A stretch of 64,000 bases of DNA from Clostridium fessum (GCF_003024715.1 NZ_PYLO01000001.1:806001-870000); one strand, 5' to 3'. Numbered from the stretch's first letter, positions 7,996 through 16,252 are shown. Notes: a model not told the origin generated them from the sequence alone. Program-made: numbers and translations.

Positions 7996-8586
7996 TTATA
8001 TGCCTATAAAAATGCTAACCACCGCAAGGGATATTAACGTCACCGTGCTCACACAAAATAATCCAACACATTTGTTAAATGCTGTGTACTTCTTTTCCAA
8101 AATTGCATTATTGTTATCTGTGTTCTGAGCGTAAATACTTCCAATAAATCTTACCGCTGTCGTGTCCTTTTCATCCGGCAGACCTTCAGTTAATAAAAGT
8201 CCTGCATCTAATCGTCCAAATCTCAGGCTTCTTAATAGATTGACCGACATAATAAGCATCGCAACATTACTTACAATAGCTATAACAAGTAAGAGGGCAT
8301 AGATTATTATCCCATATAATTCTGGTTTCGTTTGAGGCAAATTCACATTTCCAGCTTTTTCGATTTGTGTTGTCAACAGGACAAATATAAATGCACAAGC
8401 CGCCAATAGAATATACACCTTATTTTCTAGCTTTTCTGCACGTGTTACACAATAGTCATATTCAGCTTTTATTGCTTCAAAGCATATGGAAGCACTTGAC
8501 TCTTCATTATTTGTTGTGTTTGCCTCCACATCGGCTACTTCCACTTGGTATATCTGATCATTTACCTTCACATTATATCTGTTCAT
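7996..8586 (-). CDS. Membrane protein with cytosolic N-terminus, SLATT-like topology
   Basis: A 196-residue protein. Residues 1-60 are soluble, with a helical segment EAIKAEYDYCVTRAEKLENK just before the membrane. Two transmembrane segments follow (YILLAACAFIFVLL and LYGIIIYALLLVIAIVSNVA), then a cytosolic linker and a last transmembrane segment (CVGLFCVSTVTLISLAVVSI). Helix-TM-TM-linker-TM topology resembles SLATT-type predicted pore effectors of nucleotide-signal defence systems. No nucleotide cyclase is visible nearby, so this is only a topological resemblance. Confidence 0.55.
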   Translation of the reverse strand: MNRYNVKVNDQIYQVEVADVEANTTNNEESSASICFEAIKAEYDYCVTRAEKLENKVYILLAACAFIFVLLTTQIEKAGNVNLPQTKPELYGIIIYALLLVIAIVSNVAMLIMSVNLLRSLRFGRLDAGLLLTEGLPDEKDTTAVRFIGSIYAQNTDNNNAILEKKYTAFNKCVGLFCVSTVTLISLAVVSIFIGI

Positions 8587-8728
8587 CTATTCACATCTTT
8601 TCATTATCACATCTTCACATCTCAGCCGATCATAAGATCGTTGCCTGCTGCTCACCACGAAGAGGTGTGTGATTATCAGAGCAGCGTAGGGAGCTACCGC
8701 TCCCAGTATATCACAATTTTATCCAGTT

Positions 8729-9340
8729 TTACAGACGCTTTCTTGCCTTCATTACTGAACAATACATCAATCCGCCAATCATCCCACCGACTGTGTTATA
8801 GAAGATATCTGATAGCTGGAATGTTCCCAAGCGAAGCAACAACTGCAACATCTCAATGCTTATCGAGAAGATGAACGCTATCTTCCCGCTTTGCCACAGT
8901 ATTTTCTTCCAGCCGTTTCCTATCTTCTCTCCGAATGTCCACAGCACTACTGCTGAGAACGGCATCATCATGATTACGTTCTCGATGCACTCGGTTGTCA
9001 GCTTCTGTTCGCCGTTCACTGTTTCCCAGATGCCCCAGCCACCCATGACATCGGATAAAGGATTCATCCACAGCTGACGGTTTAACAGGGTTCGGAACAG
9101 AATAAGTGAAGTCACAAAAGCCAGGAAAAATAGTTTCCGAAAGAACACACTCTCCTTGAACTTCTGATACCAGGTCACTATGGCGCTCTTCCATCCTTTG
9201 CCCGCATGTATTGGCTCATACGCATACAGGTAGAAAAACATAGCCAAAAAGGAAAGAAGAATTGAGAATCCAAACGGTTCATACAAAGCAGTCAGGATGT
9301 TTGTGAGAATTTTCCCTAGTAAATCAATCGTTTCCTTCAT
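8729..9340 (-). CDS. VanZ-like membrane protein
   Basis: A 203-residue protein with four or five hydrophobic segments and the VanZ-type core CIENVIMMMPFSAVVLWTFG, then FQLSDIFYNTVGGMIGGL, which carries the D-x-x-x-N-T-x-G-G motif. It lies 6 bases after the nucleotidyltransferase stop on the same strand, so the two are likely one transcription unit, perhaps concerned with cell-surface polymer decoration. Specific function unknown. Confidence 0.75.
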   Translation of the reverse strand: MKETIDLLGKILTNILTALYEPFGFSILLSFLAMFFYLYAYEPIHAGKGWKSAIVTWYQKFKESVFFRKLFFLAFVTSLILFRTLLNRQLWMNPLSDVMGGWGIWETVNGEQKLTTECIENVIMMMPFSAVVLWTFGEKIGNGWKKILWQSGKIAFIFSISIEMLQLLLRLGTFQLSDIFYNTVGGMIGGLMYCSVMKARKRL

Positions 9341-9346
9341 CGCTGT

Positions 9347-10249
9347 TTACAGATCACTGAACAGATCAGCCTTGTACACACCGTTCTCCAGCATCTTCTT
9401 GAAACTGTCCTTTACTGCTACAACGTCCTCATGATAGGTCATTCCGTACCAGGTGTCGTTAGTCCTCAGAACCTTCACTGACATCTTTCCCTGCTCTAAC
9501 AATTCACCGATGAAGATTGGGATCAGATACTCTGCTTTCAGAGGATTATCCGGTACCTCCTTCTCGAAGAACTCTTTGAAGCCCTCTTCCAACACATCCA
9601 GAAAATCAGGGGTCAATCCCCACATATTCATGGAAACCAGAGAATCAACATCAATCACTTTTCCGTCCGCTTCTGCTCCGGTTGCGGTCTTCACAATATT
9701 CTTTGTCTCTACAACTTCGGTCAGGTTTCCATTCTCGTCCATCTTGCAGATGCCACGGGTCACGCCACCATTATCAGACAGAGTGTTCTTCAAAACGAAA
9801 CCAGCCATACAGGACTTTCCGCCATTCACCAGATACTCATGAACAGCCTTGAAGCCTTCTTTGCCATAGTAATCGTCTGCATTGATAACGATAAATGGCG
9901 TCTTGATAACCTTCTTTGCGGCAAGCACAGCCTGACCGGTTCCCCACGGCTTTGTACGACCTTCCGGCAGAATGCCAGGAATATCATTGATATCCTGAAA
10001 AGCATAATCCACTGTTACATTATGAGAAGAACAAATGGAGGCAATGCGATCACCGATGACCTCTTTGAACTCTTTCTCAATATCCTTACGGATAATAAAT
10101 ACTACATGGTTGAAACCAGCCTCAATCGCATCATGGATTGAGTAGTCCATGATGATATGTCCAGCATCATCCACTGGCTCCAACTGCTTAATTCCTGTTC
10201 CGAAGCGGCTACCGATACCAGCAGCCATGATAAGTAACGTTGTTTTCAT
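9347..10249 (-). CDS. Sugar/choline-type nucleotidyltransferase
   Basis: A 300-residue NTP-transferase fold enzyme that would join a nucleoside triphosphate to a phosphorylated sugar or alcohol. The nucleotide-binding loop LLIMAAGIGSRFGTGIKQLE is at the N-terminus and the metal-binding ADDYYG motif is near residue 125. I set the start at the ATG at 10249, with AAGGAGAG ten bases upstream, rather than 30 bases earlier. The product nucleotide sugar is not predictable. It begins just after the truncated symporter fragment and is followed by the VanZ-like gene. Confidence 0.82.
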   Translation of the reverse strand: MKTTLLIMAAGIGSRFGTGIKQLEPVDDAGHIIMDYSIHDAIEAGFNHVVFIIRKDIEKEFKEVIGDRIASICSSHNVTVDYAFQDINDIPGILPEGRTKPWGTGQAVLAAKKVIKTPFIVINADDYYGKEGFKAVHEYLVNGGKSCMAGFVLKNTLSDNGGVTRGICKMDENGNLTEVVETKNIVKTATGAEADGKVIDVDSLVSMNMWGLTPDFLDVLEEGFKEFFEKEVPDNPLKAEYLIPIFIGELLEQGKMSVKVLRTNDTWYGMTYHEDVVAVKDSFKKMLENGVYKADLFSDL

Positions 10250-10259
10250 AACTCTCTCC

Positions 10260-10700
10260 TTACTGCGTTGCAATACCATAGCGCATGCCCGAAATCACAA
10301 ATGCAAATGGGATAACTAAGATTGAAAACAGCATTCCAAGCCATTTCTGATGCAGCCCCTCTGACAAATAGTACATTGCACCACCACTGACCGTTCCATC
10401 TTCATGAACTTTACGATACTTAACACCCAATGCAATCTCAGCAAATTTAGTGGCCATTCCAACAAATGCAGCCAGAATCATCCAGATAAGCGCGCCAGGT
10501 CCCCCCATAACAATTGCTGTTGCAGCGCCTGCAATATTACCAGAACCCACGATTGCAGAAACAGACGTCATTGCTGCTTGAAAACTAGTAAGTTCTCCCG
10601 GGACAGTAGGTCCTTCATCCTTTTTCTGAAACGCTTTCACAATACAAACGCAGGTAGTGATACTGAAAGTTCTTATGATAAAATCATCTGCTGTTACCAA
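10260..10700 (-). pseudogene. Fragment of a sodium:alanine symporter (AGCS family)
   Basis: Residues from about SFQAAMTSVSAIVGSGNIAG through GGPGALIWMILAAFVGMATK and FAEIALGVKYR are a clear match to the AGCS amino-acid carrier family, which normally has about 450-480 residues. Only some 120 recognisable residues remain. The N-terminal membrane segments are replaced by unrelated sequence (TADDFIIRTFSITTC), and the C-terminal two-thirds is missing, ending at a TAA eleven bases before the next gene. A transport function is not possible. The loss may reflect mobile-element insertion nearby. Confidence 0.8.
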
Positions 10701-10914
10701 ACCCAGGTGGCGAAATAAAAACTGCTCTCGCAGCTCTACTCATCTCTCGAAAAGCGCCGTAAATACGTCATTTTTCCGGCATTTTCACTATGTACCTCTC
10801 ACTACCTGCGTTCGGTTAGAGGAGATTCCTTTACTACGCATTTCTTCGGTAAAATACAATATGTCGGTATAAAGCAATCATCAACCACTACATATAGTGT
10901 TTCTATGTTTTCAG

Positions 10915-10953
10915 GCGCAAAAAATAGGCCATCAACTCGAAAATTGATGACCT
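10915..10953 (-). terminator. Terminator at the end of the recombinase operon
   Basis: Minus strand: AGGTCATCAA, 8-base loop, TTGATGGCCT, then ATTTTTTG. The rest of the 10701-11123 gap holds this and the next hairpin and no gene I can support. Confidence 0.75.
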
Positions 10954-10990
10954 AAATATCGGTGCAAAAAGCTCACTTATTTGATTATTG

Positions 10991-11067
10991 AAAAAAGCCC
11001 ACCTGGTTTCCGTTCCTGCCTGCTATGCTTTAAGCAAGCCGGATGGTGACCAAGTGGGCTTCTTTTA
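10991..11067. terminator. Bidirectional terminator hairpin
   Basis: GCCCACCTGGT (10997-11007) pairs with ACCAAGTGGGC (11049-11059), with A and T runs on opposite flanks, so it can act on both strands. The stem sequence resembles the attenuator-like hairpin at 15874-15918. Confidence 0.7.
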
Positions 11068-11123
11068 TTTCGGATATTCTATTTTTCTGATCCAGTCTTT
11101 TCCTTTGCTTCGCCACACGCCCC

Positions 11124-11609
11124 TCACATTGCCCCACTGTCGGCTTTTTCTTCCGGGGTGGGATTGTTTTGCGATGGAGACCCTTCTGCCCGACACAGGG
11201 CAAACGTGGGGCTTCCTGTTCCGTCCAGCACTCTTCCATTTTCAATAGGCAGTGCTTCTTGAATTTGAAAGCTGACCAGCCTCTGCTCAGGGAACGGATT
11301 TCCAATCATGCGGTAAGATCTGCGCTTATCCCATTGGGCATTTTTATAAACCATTCGCACGAAGGCCACGCACTTGATCTCACAGCTGCTGAGCTCATTC
11401 AATTTACCCACCCGATGAGCTCCCGCATCCGTGGCACTACATACCTGCACGGCGATCTGATTCATCTGAGGATTGTATAGAAACCGATAATATGACGGCC
11501 AGCCAAGCACTTCAAGCGTACTGCGAAAAATGGTGATTCGTCCTTCATCCACGTTTAATGTCATACCGAGGACACCGGTGTGCCATATTTTTTCTTCCTG
11601 TTCTTTCAC
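11124..11609 (-). CDS. Stand-alone recombinase-associated domain protein (short)
   Basis: About 161 residues, starting at the GTG at 11609 with AGGAGG eight bases upstream. The central part (GMTLNVDEGRITIFRSTLEV, then CEIKCVAFVRMVYKNAQWD) follows the same pattern as the next gene and as the C-terminal domain of the recombinase at 12304-14178: a strand with small residues and F, a segment of hydrophobic strands, a line on chemistry-poor charged turns, and a W-D-x-x-x-x-Y-R step. No catalytic residues are evident. It is the last gene of the recombinase operon. Function unknown; possibly a recombination accessory or directionality factor. Confidence 0.6.
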   Translation of the reverse strand: MKEQEEKIWHTGVLGMTLNVDEGRITIFRSTLEVLGWPSYYRFLYNPQMNQIAVQVCSATDAGAHRVGKLNELSSCEIKCVAFVRMVYKNAQWDKRRSYRMIGNPFPEQRLVSFQIQEALPIENGRVLDGTGSPTFALCRAEGSPSQNNPTPEEKADSGAM

Positions 11610-11663
11610 CTTGCTCACCTCCTAAAAATGGGCGCACTTCCCCCTTGGTTTCTTTTCATCAGT

Positions 11664-12356
11664 CTAATCCGCACTGGCATTGGGGACCTTCCCCGTCAGG
11701 ATGCCCATCGACACATACCCATCTATTTGCTTCACCTCTGATTCTTTCAGGTGTTCTTCTACAGGCACGCCAAAAGTACCCGCAATATCATCTGGGTAAA
11801 ATCCCTTCCTAGTATTCACGGGCTTTGTTTCCTCTGATTGTGGCGCACTTTCCCCTTTCTTCCGTTTCTGACTTTCGTGGAAGATTTCTGGCACAAGAAG
11901 GTCAAAAACATACAATGTCTCCCCTTCAAAGTTAATTCGATACCCCAGTATCTTATAGCGGCAGTCGCTATCCCAGCCCATCTCGTTATAAACCAATTCT
12001 GAAAAAGGCTTACAGGACATTTTTCTGCTCTTCCGCTTGTCCGGCTTCGCAATACACCAGCGCAAAGCGTCCTTATCATTTTCATCACAACCACGTACAA
12101 CGATGCGCTTCAAATCACTGTTGAACATGACGTGTACATAAACCACATCTTCCAATCCACTGATGCAGGCTGTGTTGAATGTGATGCTGTCTTTTCGAAT
12201 CACAATTGCCGGGTCCCGGAGGTGAGCGAACAGTTCTTTTCGCACCACTTGATATCCATCATATGAAAAAGTGCTCTCCAGTTCTTCAGCCTTTGCATCT
12301 CTTTCAGTCTCCAATGCCTGCTCCTTCGGCGGCATTAACGTTTTGTTTTCCTCCAT
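11664..12356 (-). CDS. Stand-alone recombinase-associated domain protein
   Basis: A 230-residue protein. Residues about 30-150 (YDGYQVVRKELFAHLRDPAI, ITFNTACISGLEDVVYVHVM, MGWDSDCRYKILGYRINFEG) align by eye with the C-terminal domain of the upstream recombinase (LTGYEVVRAQYFATLQNPAM, LRFNAACLKKFDDVEYVELL, MEWDEDLKYRFRGQLVEQGG). It has no serine-recombinase catalytic domain. Its start overlaps the end of the recombinase gene by about 50 bases (an ATG 21 bases later is possible), so translation is probably coupled. The C-terminal tail contains DDIAGTFGVPVEEHLKESEV, also matched in the recombinase (PPEWAGTFGQPITSVAQIG). Confidence 0.65.
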   Translation of the reverse strand: MEENKTLMPPKEQALETERDAKAEELESTFSYDGYQVVRKELFAHLRDPAIVIRKDSITFNTACISGLEDVVYVHVMFNSDLKRIVVRGCDENDKDALRWCIAKPDKRKSRKMSCKPFSELVYNEMGWDSDCRYKILGYRINFEGETLYVFDLLVPEIFHESQKRKKGESAPQSEETKPVNTRKGFYPDDIAGTFGVPVEEHLKESEVKQIDGYVSMGILTGKVPNASAD

Positions 12357-14178
12357 CTATGTCAATCCATCCTTCCATTATTTCTTCCGCTTCATGGAGC
12401 AGTGTATTTAGACCATCTGCGGTAAAAATGTTCATTTCCTTAATTTCTGATGCCGGCCGAAGTACATCCCAATTGCCGGCATAATGCTCCTGCTGCAAAA
12501 TACCAATCTGTGCGACGCTCGTGATTGGCTGGCCAAAAGTCCCCGCCCATTCCGGTGGGAAAATATAAATCGTCTTTTTAACTGTTTCGCCTTCCGATTC
12601 TTCCTCCTTAGGTGGCAGGACGATTTCCTCCACCTTGATCATCTCCGGCTGATCGAGTTCAAAGAGCATCAGCTTATCGCCTCCCTGCTCCACAAGCTGA
12701 CCACGGAAGCGGTATTTCAAATCTTCGTCCCACTCCATAATGTCAAAAAGAGCCTTTGCCAGTCCTCGGCACCCAAGGGTATTTGCACACCAGCGTCCTT
12801 CTTTCAATCTGCCCCAGCGGATTGCATTCGGATTGCTCTTTTCGCACGGCCGAATGGCAATACATCTGTCAACTGAATTCAGAAGCAATTCTACATACTC
12901 CACATCATCAAACTTTTTCAGACAGGCAGCATTAAAACGCAGCCTTCCGTTTGAAATTGTCATCGCCGGATTCTGCAAGGTTGCAAAATACTGTGCCCGG
13001 ACTACTTCATAGCCAGTAAGATCCAGACGATTCCTTACTTCTACCGTGTTGGACTGTTTTTCCCGCATGACGCTTTCGGATGCTTCCCGGTATTCCTCTG
13101 CCGAGAAACCTGTCCAATCCTTATCAAAAGGCACATATCCGCGAAGGATGCCATCATCTACCACACTCAAAACTGGCAACGGATGATTTTTCCTTTTATA
13201 CGTCCGGGATGCGCGCAGATGATTGGCCGCATTGAAAACATCTCTGGAAACAATCGCCTCGTGATGGTCCCGCTGACGGTACTGCGTTCGATCATTGTTG
13301 TTCTTCTTTGCCTTGTGCGTAAGGAAGTTTGGTGTGAAAGTCTTTCTCGCCAGCACATCCCCACAATGGCGTTCATTTGCAATGATTCCGGCAATCGTGC
13401 CCGGATTCCATTCCGTGTTTCCCAGCTTCGTCTTCCGCTCGTAATCTGTCAGAAGTTCCGCAATATCCTTTAGCGAAAATCCATTCAGGTACAGGTAATA
13501 AATGACCTTTACTGTCTGAGACTCATCCTGATTCACCATAAGGTTGCCATCCTCATCCTGGTCATATCCAAGCAACGCCGGCGTAAGGAAAAGTCCACGG
13601 CTGAACCGGCGATCAATGGACCAGTTCATGATAATTGATTTGGAATGGGATTCTTCCTCTGCCACGGATGCCAGAATCGTCAGAATCATGCGTCCGTTAC
13701 TGTCAAGGGTGTAGATATTATCCGCTTCAAATTTTACCCCTACGGGTGGGTCAAGATTCTTCAGCGTTTCGATAACAGAAAGGCAGTCAACGATATTTCT
13801 GGCAAAACGGGCGATGGACTTTGTAAGAATCAGGTCAATCTTTCCCGCCTTACAATCCTCGATCAGTTGCTGCATTCCTTTGCGGTGTGCCAGCGAAGTG
13901 CCGCTGATTCCTTCATCATCATAAATGCCAACAAACTCCCAGCCGGGTTGGGCCTTAATGTAGTCCGTATAATAATTTTTCTGAAGCTCATACGAGGAGG
14001 TCTGTTCATCATTGTCAGTGGAAACACGTACATAGGCAGCGACACGACGAATAGAGGTGCTTTCTCCAAGCCCCTCCACAATTTTGGCCGGGATAACCTC
14101 CAGTTCGGAAGTATCCACGCCTCTATATCGGTCTCTAATTCTCTGCTTACGATCTATCGCTTCTGTTCCACTGCTCAT
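12304..14178 (-). CDS. Large serine recombinase 1 (with accessory C-terminal domain)
   Basis: A 624-residue site-specific recombinase. The resolvase domain starts at residue 45 with VAAYVRVSTDNDEQ, where the nucleophile is Ser53. It continues through GISGTSLAHRKGMQQLIEDC and TKSIARFARNIVDCLSVIET. A recombinase DNA-binding domain follows (WNPGTIAGIIANERHCGDVL). The usual zinc ribbon with CxxC pairs is not seen. Instead the last 240 residues carry the domain shared with the two small proteins downstream. It lies 13 bases after the ATPase gene. It could integrate or excise the element together with the other two recombinases. Confidence 0.88.
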   Translation of the reverse strand: MSSGTEAIDRKQRIRDRYRGVDTSELEVIPAKIVEGLGESTSIRRVAAYVRVSTDNDEQTSSYELQKNYYTDYIKAQPGWEFVGIYDDEGISGTSLAHRKGMQQLIEDCKAGKIDLILTKSIARFARNIVDCLSVIETLKNLDPPVGVKFEADNIYTLDSNGRMILTILASVAEEESHSKSIIMNWSIDRRFSRGLFLTPALLGYDQDEDGNLMVNQDESQTVKVIYYLYLNGFSLKDIAELLTDYERKTKLGNTEWNPGTIAGIIANERHCGDVLARKTFTPNFLTHKAKKNNNDRTQYRQRDHHEAIVSRDVFNAANHLRASRTYKRKNHPLPVLSVVDDGILRGYVPFDKDWTGFSAEEYREASESVMREKQSNTVEVRNRLDLTGYEVVRAQYFATLQNPAMTISNGRLRFNAACLKKFDDVEYVELLLNSVDRCIAIRPCEKSNPNAIRWGRLKEGRWCANTLGCRGLAKALFDIMEWDEDLKYRFRGQLVEQGGDKLMLFELDQPEMIKVEEIVLPPKEEESEGETVKKTIYIFPPEWAGTFGQPITSVAQIGILQQEHYAGNWDVLRPASEIKEMNIFTADGLNTLLHEAEEIMEGWIDIDGGKQNVNAAEGAGIGD

Positions 14179-14191
14179 TCTATAGTTCCTC

Positions 14192-15172
14192 TCATTCCCC
14201 CGGTTTTATGCTCCAATACCACTGGCGCATCTTCCGATAACTTCGGATGCCGAGTTCTTTCTTTGTGTTTTCTGCTGTTCTACGGCTAATACCTTCATCG
14301 CTCAACCGCATATAGATTTCTCTGGATCTCATATCATCTTCTGAAAGCAGCTTCTTAATCAAGTAGGCTGCTTTTTCAGACTTTGATTCAAATACTGGTG
14401 TTTCCGGCTCTGCTGCCGGGTCCTGTGCTATTTCACATTCCAGCCATTGGAAGCCCTGCTCCGCTGTTATCGAAAATTTGATTTCTCCATCTGACGGAGC
14501 CAGACTGTTTTTTATCTGCCGGACGATACGGACATCTGTGTTCTTTGGATCTCGCTCCACCTGCAGGACACTCCGGGCAGCCGCCACCACATCAATACTG
14601 CCAAGGCTCCGATACAGGCCTTTTGTTCCCTCTTTTTTATTGAGGTGACCGATCAGCACAATGGCGCAATCATATACAGATGCCCACATACCAAGACGCT
14701 GCATCAGCTTTCTGGCTCTGCCTGCAATCTGAAGGTCAGAATCACTTCCGAGATAAGCCTGTATCGGGTCGATGACTACCAATTTCGGCCGAAATTCTAT
14801 AATAGCCTGCCGGATGCGTTCATCATCCAGTGTCAGGCCACTGTATGTTTCTTCATTTATAAAAGCCACATTCCCACAATCTGCCCCACACTTTTCCAGC
14901 CGGGGCTTGATGGTATCTGACACACCATCTTCTGAACATTGGTAAATAACCCTCTGCGATAATCCGACTGCTTTGCCATCCGGCAGCTTTCCGCCTTTGG
15001 ATAACTCTGCTATCAGATTCATCATCATTGTGGACTTACCATCGCCGGGGTCGCCTTGCAGCAATGTGATCTTCCCAACTGCTATGAACGGATACCACAG
15101 CCAACGAACAGAAGTCGCCTGTACATCACTGTATAATGTAAGAATCCCTTTTTCTCCTTTGCTCGTCATCAT
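14192..15172 (-). CDS. RepA/DnaB-like AAA ATPase with C-terminal winged helix
   Basis: A 326-residue RecA-fold ATPase. Walker A is GDPGDGKSTMM at residues 40-50, and Walker B is KLVVIDPIQAYLG near residue 130, followed by the sensor-like segment VLIGHLNKKEGTKGLYRS. A C-terminal helix-turn-helix segment (MRLSDEGISRRTAENTKKEL) is likely DNA binding. Proteins of this type (RepA-like hexameric helicases) occur in plasmids and integrative elements and support replication or strand separation. It starts an operon with recombinase 1, divergent from the XRE gene and downstream of a pair of palindromes. Confidence 0.8.
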   Translation of the reverse strand: MMTSKGEKGILTLYSDVQATSVRWLWYPFIAVGKITLLQGDPGDGKSTMMMNLIAELSKGGKLPDGKAVGLSQRVIYQCSEDGVSDTIKPRLEKCGADCGNVAFINEETYSGLTLDDERIRQAIIEFRPKLVVIDPIQAYLGSDSDLQIAGRARKLMQRLGMWASVYDCAIVLIGHLNKKEGTKGLYRSLGSIDVVAAARSVLQVERDPKNTDVRIVRQIKNSLAPSDGEIKFSITAEQGFQWLECEIAQDPAAEPETPVFESKSEKAAYLIKKLLSEDDMRSREIYMRLSDEGISRRTAENTKKELGIRSYRKMRQWYWSIKPGE

Positions 15173-15235
15173 CGTTCCTTTCCATGTGCAGTCTTTTATA
15201 CATTTATATTATAAGGATTGCATGACGATTTGACT

Positions 15236-15283
15236 GCCACCTGTTGGGTGGCACATTATCATTTTTGCCACCTGATAGGTGGC
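15236..15283. promoter_or_regulatory. Two palindromes, likely operator pair
   Basis: GCCACCTGTTGGGTGGC (15236-15252) and GCCACCTGATAGGTGGC (15267-15283) have identical 6-bp arms and 5-base centres, 31 bases apart centre to centre, about three helical turns. They lie in the divergent region between the ATPase and XRE genes. They could be binding sites for the XRE protein or replication iterons. Confidence 0.6.
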
Positions 15284-15352
15284 AAAACAGCCTAAGACCA
15301 CACAGCAGATAGGGGTGTGAGATTTTGCGGTCTTAAACTCTTCTATAACCAG

Positions 15353-15381
15353 TTGCTATGTATTTTTCTCTACGGGATAAT
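15353..15381 (+). promoter_or_regulatory. Promoter of the XRE gene, TTGCTA-N17-GATAAT
   Basis: -35 TTGCTA at 15353-15358, -10 GATAAT at 15376-15381, with CTACGG just before the -10. The arrangement matches the promoter family in the prophage accessory block. Confidence 0.65.
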
Positions 15382-15421
15382 TGTGACAGCCTTATGCGGG
15401 TAAACATAAGGAGGACCACAC

Positions 15422-15763
15422 ATGGCATTAGATTATTCTGCATTAGGAAAACGTATCAGTAATTTTCGCAATGCATCTGGATTTACACAGGAACAGTTTT
15501 GTGAAAAACTGAATATGTCCCGCAAACACATTAGTCAGATAGAGGCTGCCACTAGCCGTCCCAGTCTGGAAGCACTGGTTGATATCGCCAACCTTCTCGG
15601 CATATCAGCAGACGACCTTCTCGTAGACAGTCTGACACACTCGGCTTCCACTGCCGATTCCGAGATTCACCGTCTGCTTTTGGACTGCAACACACTTGAG
15701 CAGGAGATTCTTACCCGAATGGTAAAGGAACTGAAAGCGATTTTATACGGATTGGGAGTATGA
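15422..15763 (+). CDS. XRE-family transcriptional regulator
   Basis: A 113-residue protein with a helix-turn-helix covering residues about 8-62: LGKRISNFRNASGFTQEQFC, then MSRKHISQIEAATSRPSLEA, then DIANLLGISADDLLVD. The C-terminal 50 residues are helical and may mediate dimerisation. AAGGAGG lies seven bases before the ATG. It is divergent from the ATPase/recombinase operon and the palindromes lie between them, so it most likely controls that operon and possibly itself. Confidence 0.88.
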   Translation: MALDYSALGKRISNFRNASGFTQEQFCEKLNMSRKHISQIEAATSRPSLEALVDIANLLGISADDLLVDSLTHSASTADSEIHRLLLDCNTLEQEILTRMVKELKAILYGLGV

Positions 15764-15790
15764 TTTTGTAACCCGTTGACCACATAACAC

Positions 15791-15856
15791 AAAAACCCGC
15801 ATAAGCCACAACTGCACTTCGGAGCATGCCGGGGTGCTGTCTGTGGTTCATGCGGG
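15791..15856 (-). terminator. Second terminator of the leader RNA
   Basis: Minus strand: CCCGCATGAACCACA ... TGTGGCTTATGCGGG followed by TTTTTG. An imperfect 15-bp stem downstream of the first terminator in the same transcript. Confidence 0.65.
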
Positions 15857-15863
15857 ATGAGGC

Positions 15864-15918
15864 AAAAAAAGAAGCCCACCAGCGTACCATGTAGGATTTA
15901 CACGGTACGCCAGTGGGC
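15864..15918 (-). terminator. Attenuator-like terminator of the leader RNA
   Basis: Minus strand: GCCCACTGGCGTACC ... GGTACGCTGGTGGGC with one two-base mismatch, followed by TTCTTTTTTT. It begins nine bases after the stop of a short leader frame. Confidence 0.75.
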
Positions 15919-15926
15919 AAAATACA

Positions 15927-15983
15927 TTATTTTATTATAATCTGGTCTTGTGTTTCCTTAAACACTCTTGGAACATTTGACAT
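15927..15983 (-). CDS. Leader peptide candidate C (18 residues)
   Basis: ATG at 15983 preceded by AGGAG at good spacing; the product is MSNVPRVFKETQDQIIIK. The stop lies nine bases before the attenuator stem, where ribosome position could affect hairpin formation. Confidence 0.45.
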   Translation of the reverse strand: MSNVPRVFKETQDQIIIK

Positions 15984-16092
15984 AGTATTTCTCCTATAAA
16001 AAAAAACCCGGGCCCGTAGGACACCGGAGTAAGATCAGCAATATTATTTGCAAGCTCACCACTTGCTATACTTAGCAGTAGCCTATTTAATG

Positions 16093-16176
16093 CTAAAAGT
16101 CAATAGGTCGTTCTGATAATTTTCCGAAAATCGTGTGTTTTATGCTGGCCGTCGGCCTCGATACCCTGCCGAGCAT
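16093..16176 (-). CDS. Leader peptide candidate B (27 residues)
   Basis: The ATG overlaps the stop of candidate A as TGATG. The product begins MLGRVSRPTASIKHT and ends KLSERPIDF. A short coupled frame; it may be regulatory rather than a functional protein. Confidence 0.35.
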   Translation of the reverse strand: MLGRVSRPTASIKHTIFGKLSERPIDF

Positions 16177-16235
16177 CACAAAGTGTAGGTAATCAACCTC
16201 ACCAGCCGGAGTACAGCTTTAACGTGTCGCCACAC
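16176..16235 (-). CDS. Leader peptide candidate A (19 residues)
   Basis: GTG start about 10 bases into the predicted transcript; product MWRHVKAVLRLVRLITYTL. The ribosome binding site is weak (GGATAAG). It is supported mainly by its exact TGATG overlap with candidate B. Confidence 0.3.
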   Translation of the reverse strand: MWRHVKAVLRLVRLITYTL

Positions 16236-16252
16236 GGAACTTATCCGTTTAT

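Larger units (their letters stand above)
15864..16245 (-). ncRNA. Orphan leader RNA with short coupled reading frames
   Basis: A strong promoter at 16253-16281 starts a transcript of about 380 bases ending at the first terminator (or about 455 at the second). It carries three short frames, two coupled by TGATG. It also has a hairpin around ATGCT...AGCAT (16143-16176), and no gene on this strand before the terminators. The layout is that of a transcription-attenuation leader whose structural gene is absent. I cannot match it to a named RNA family. Confidence 0.5.

Noticed and set aside
15667-15920. Two minus-strand frames of about 70 codons between the XRE gene and the leader RNA
   Set aside because: They run through two terminator stems and the antisense of the XRE gene and have no ribosome binding site.
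16093-16245. Retron or group II intron in the orphan RNA region
   Set aside because: No reverse transcriptase nearby and no domain V-like hairpin; the promoter, short frames and terminators fit a leader better.
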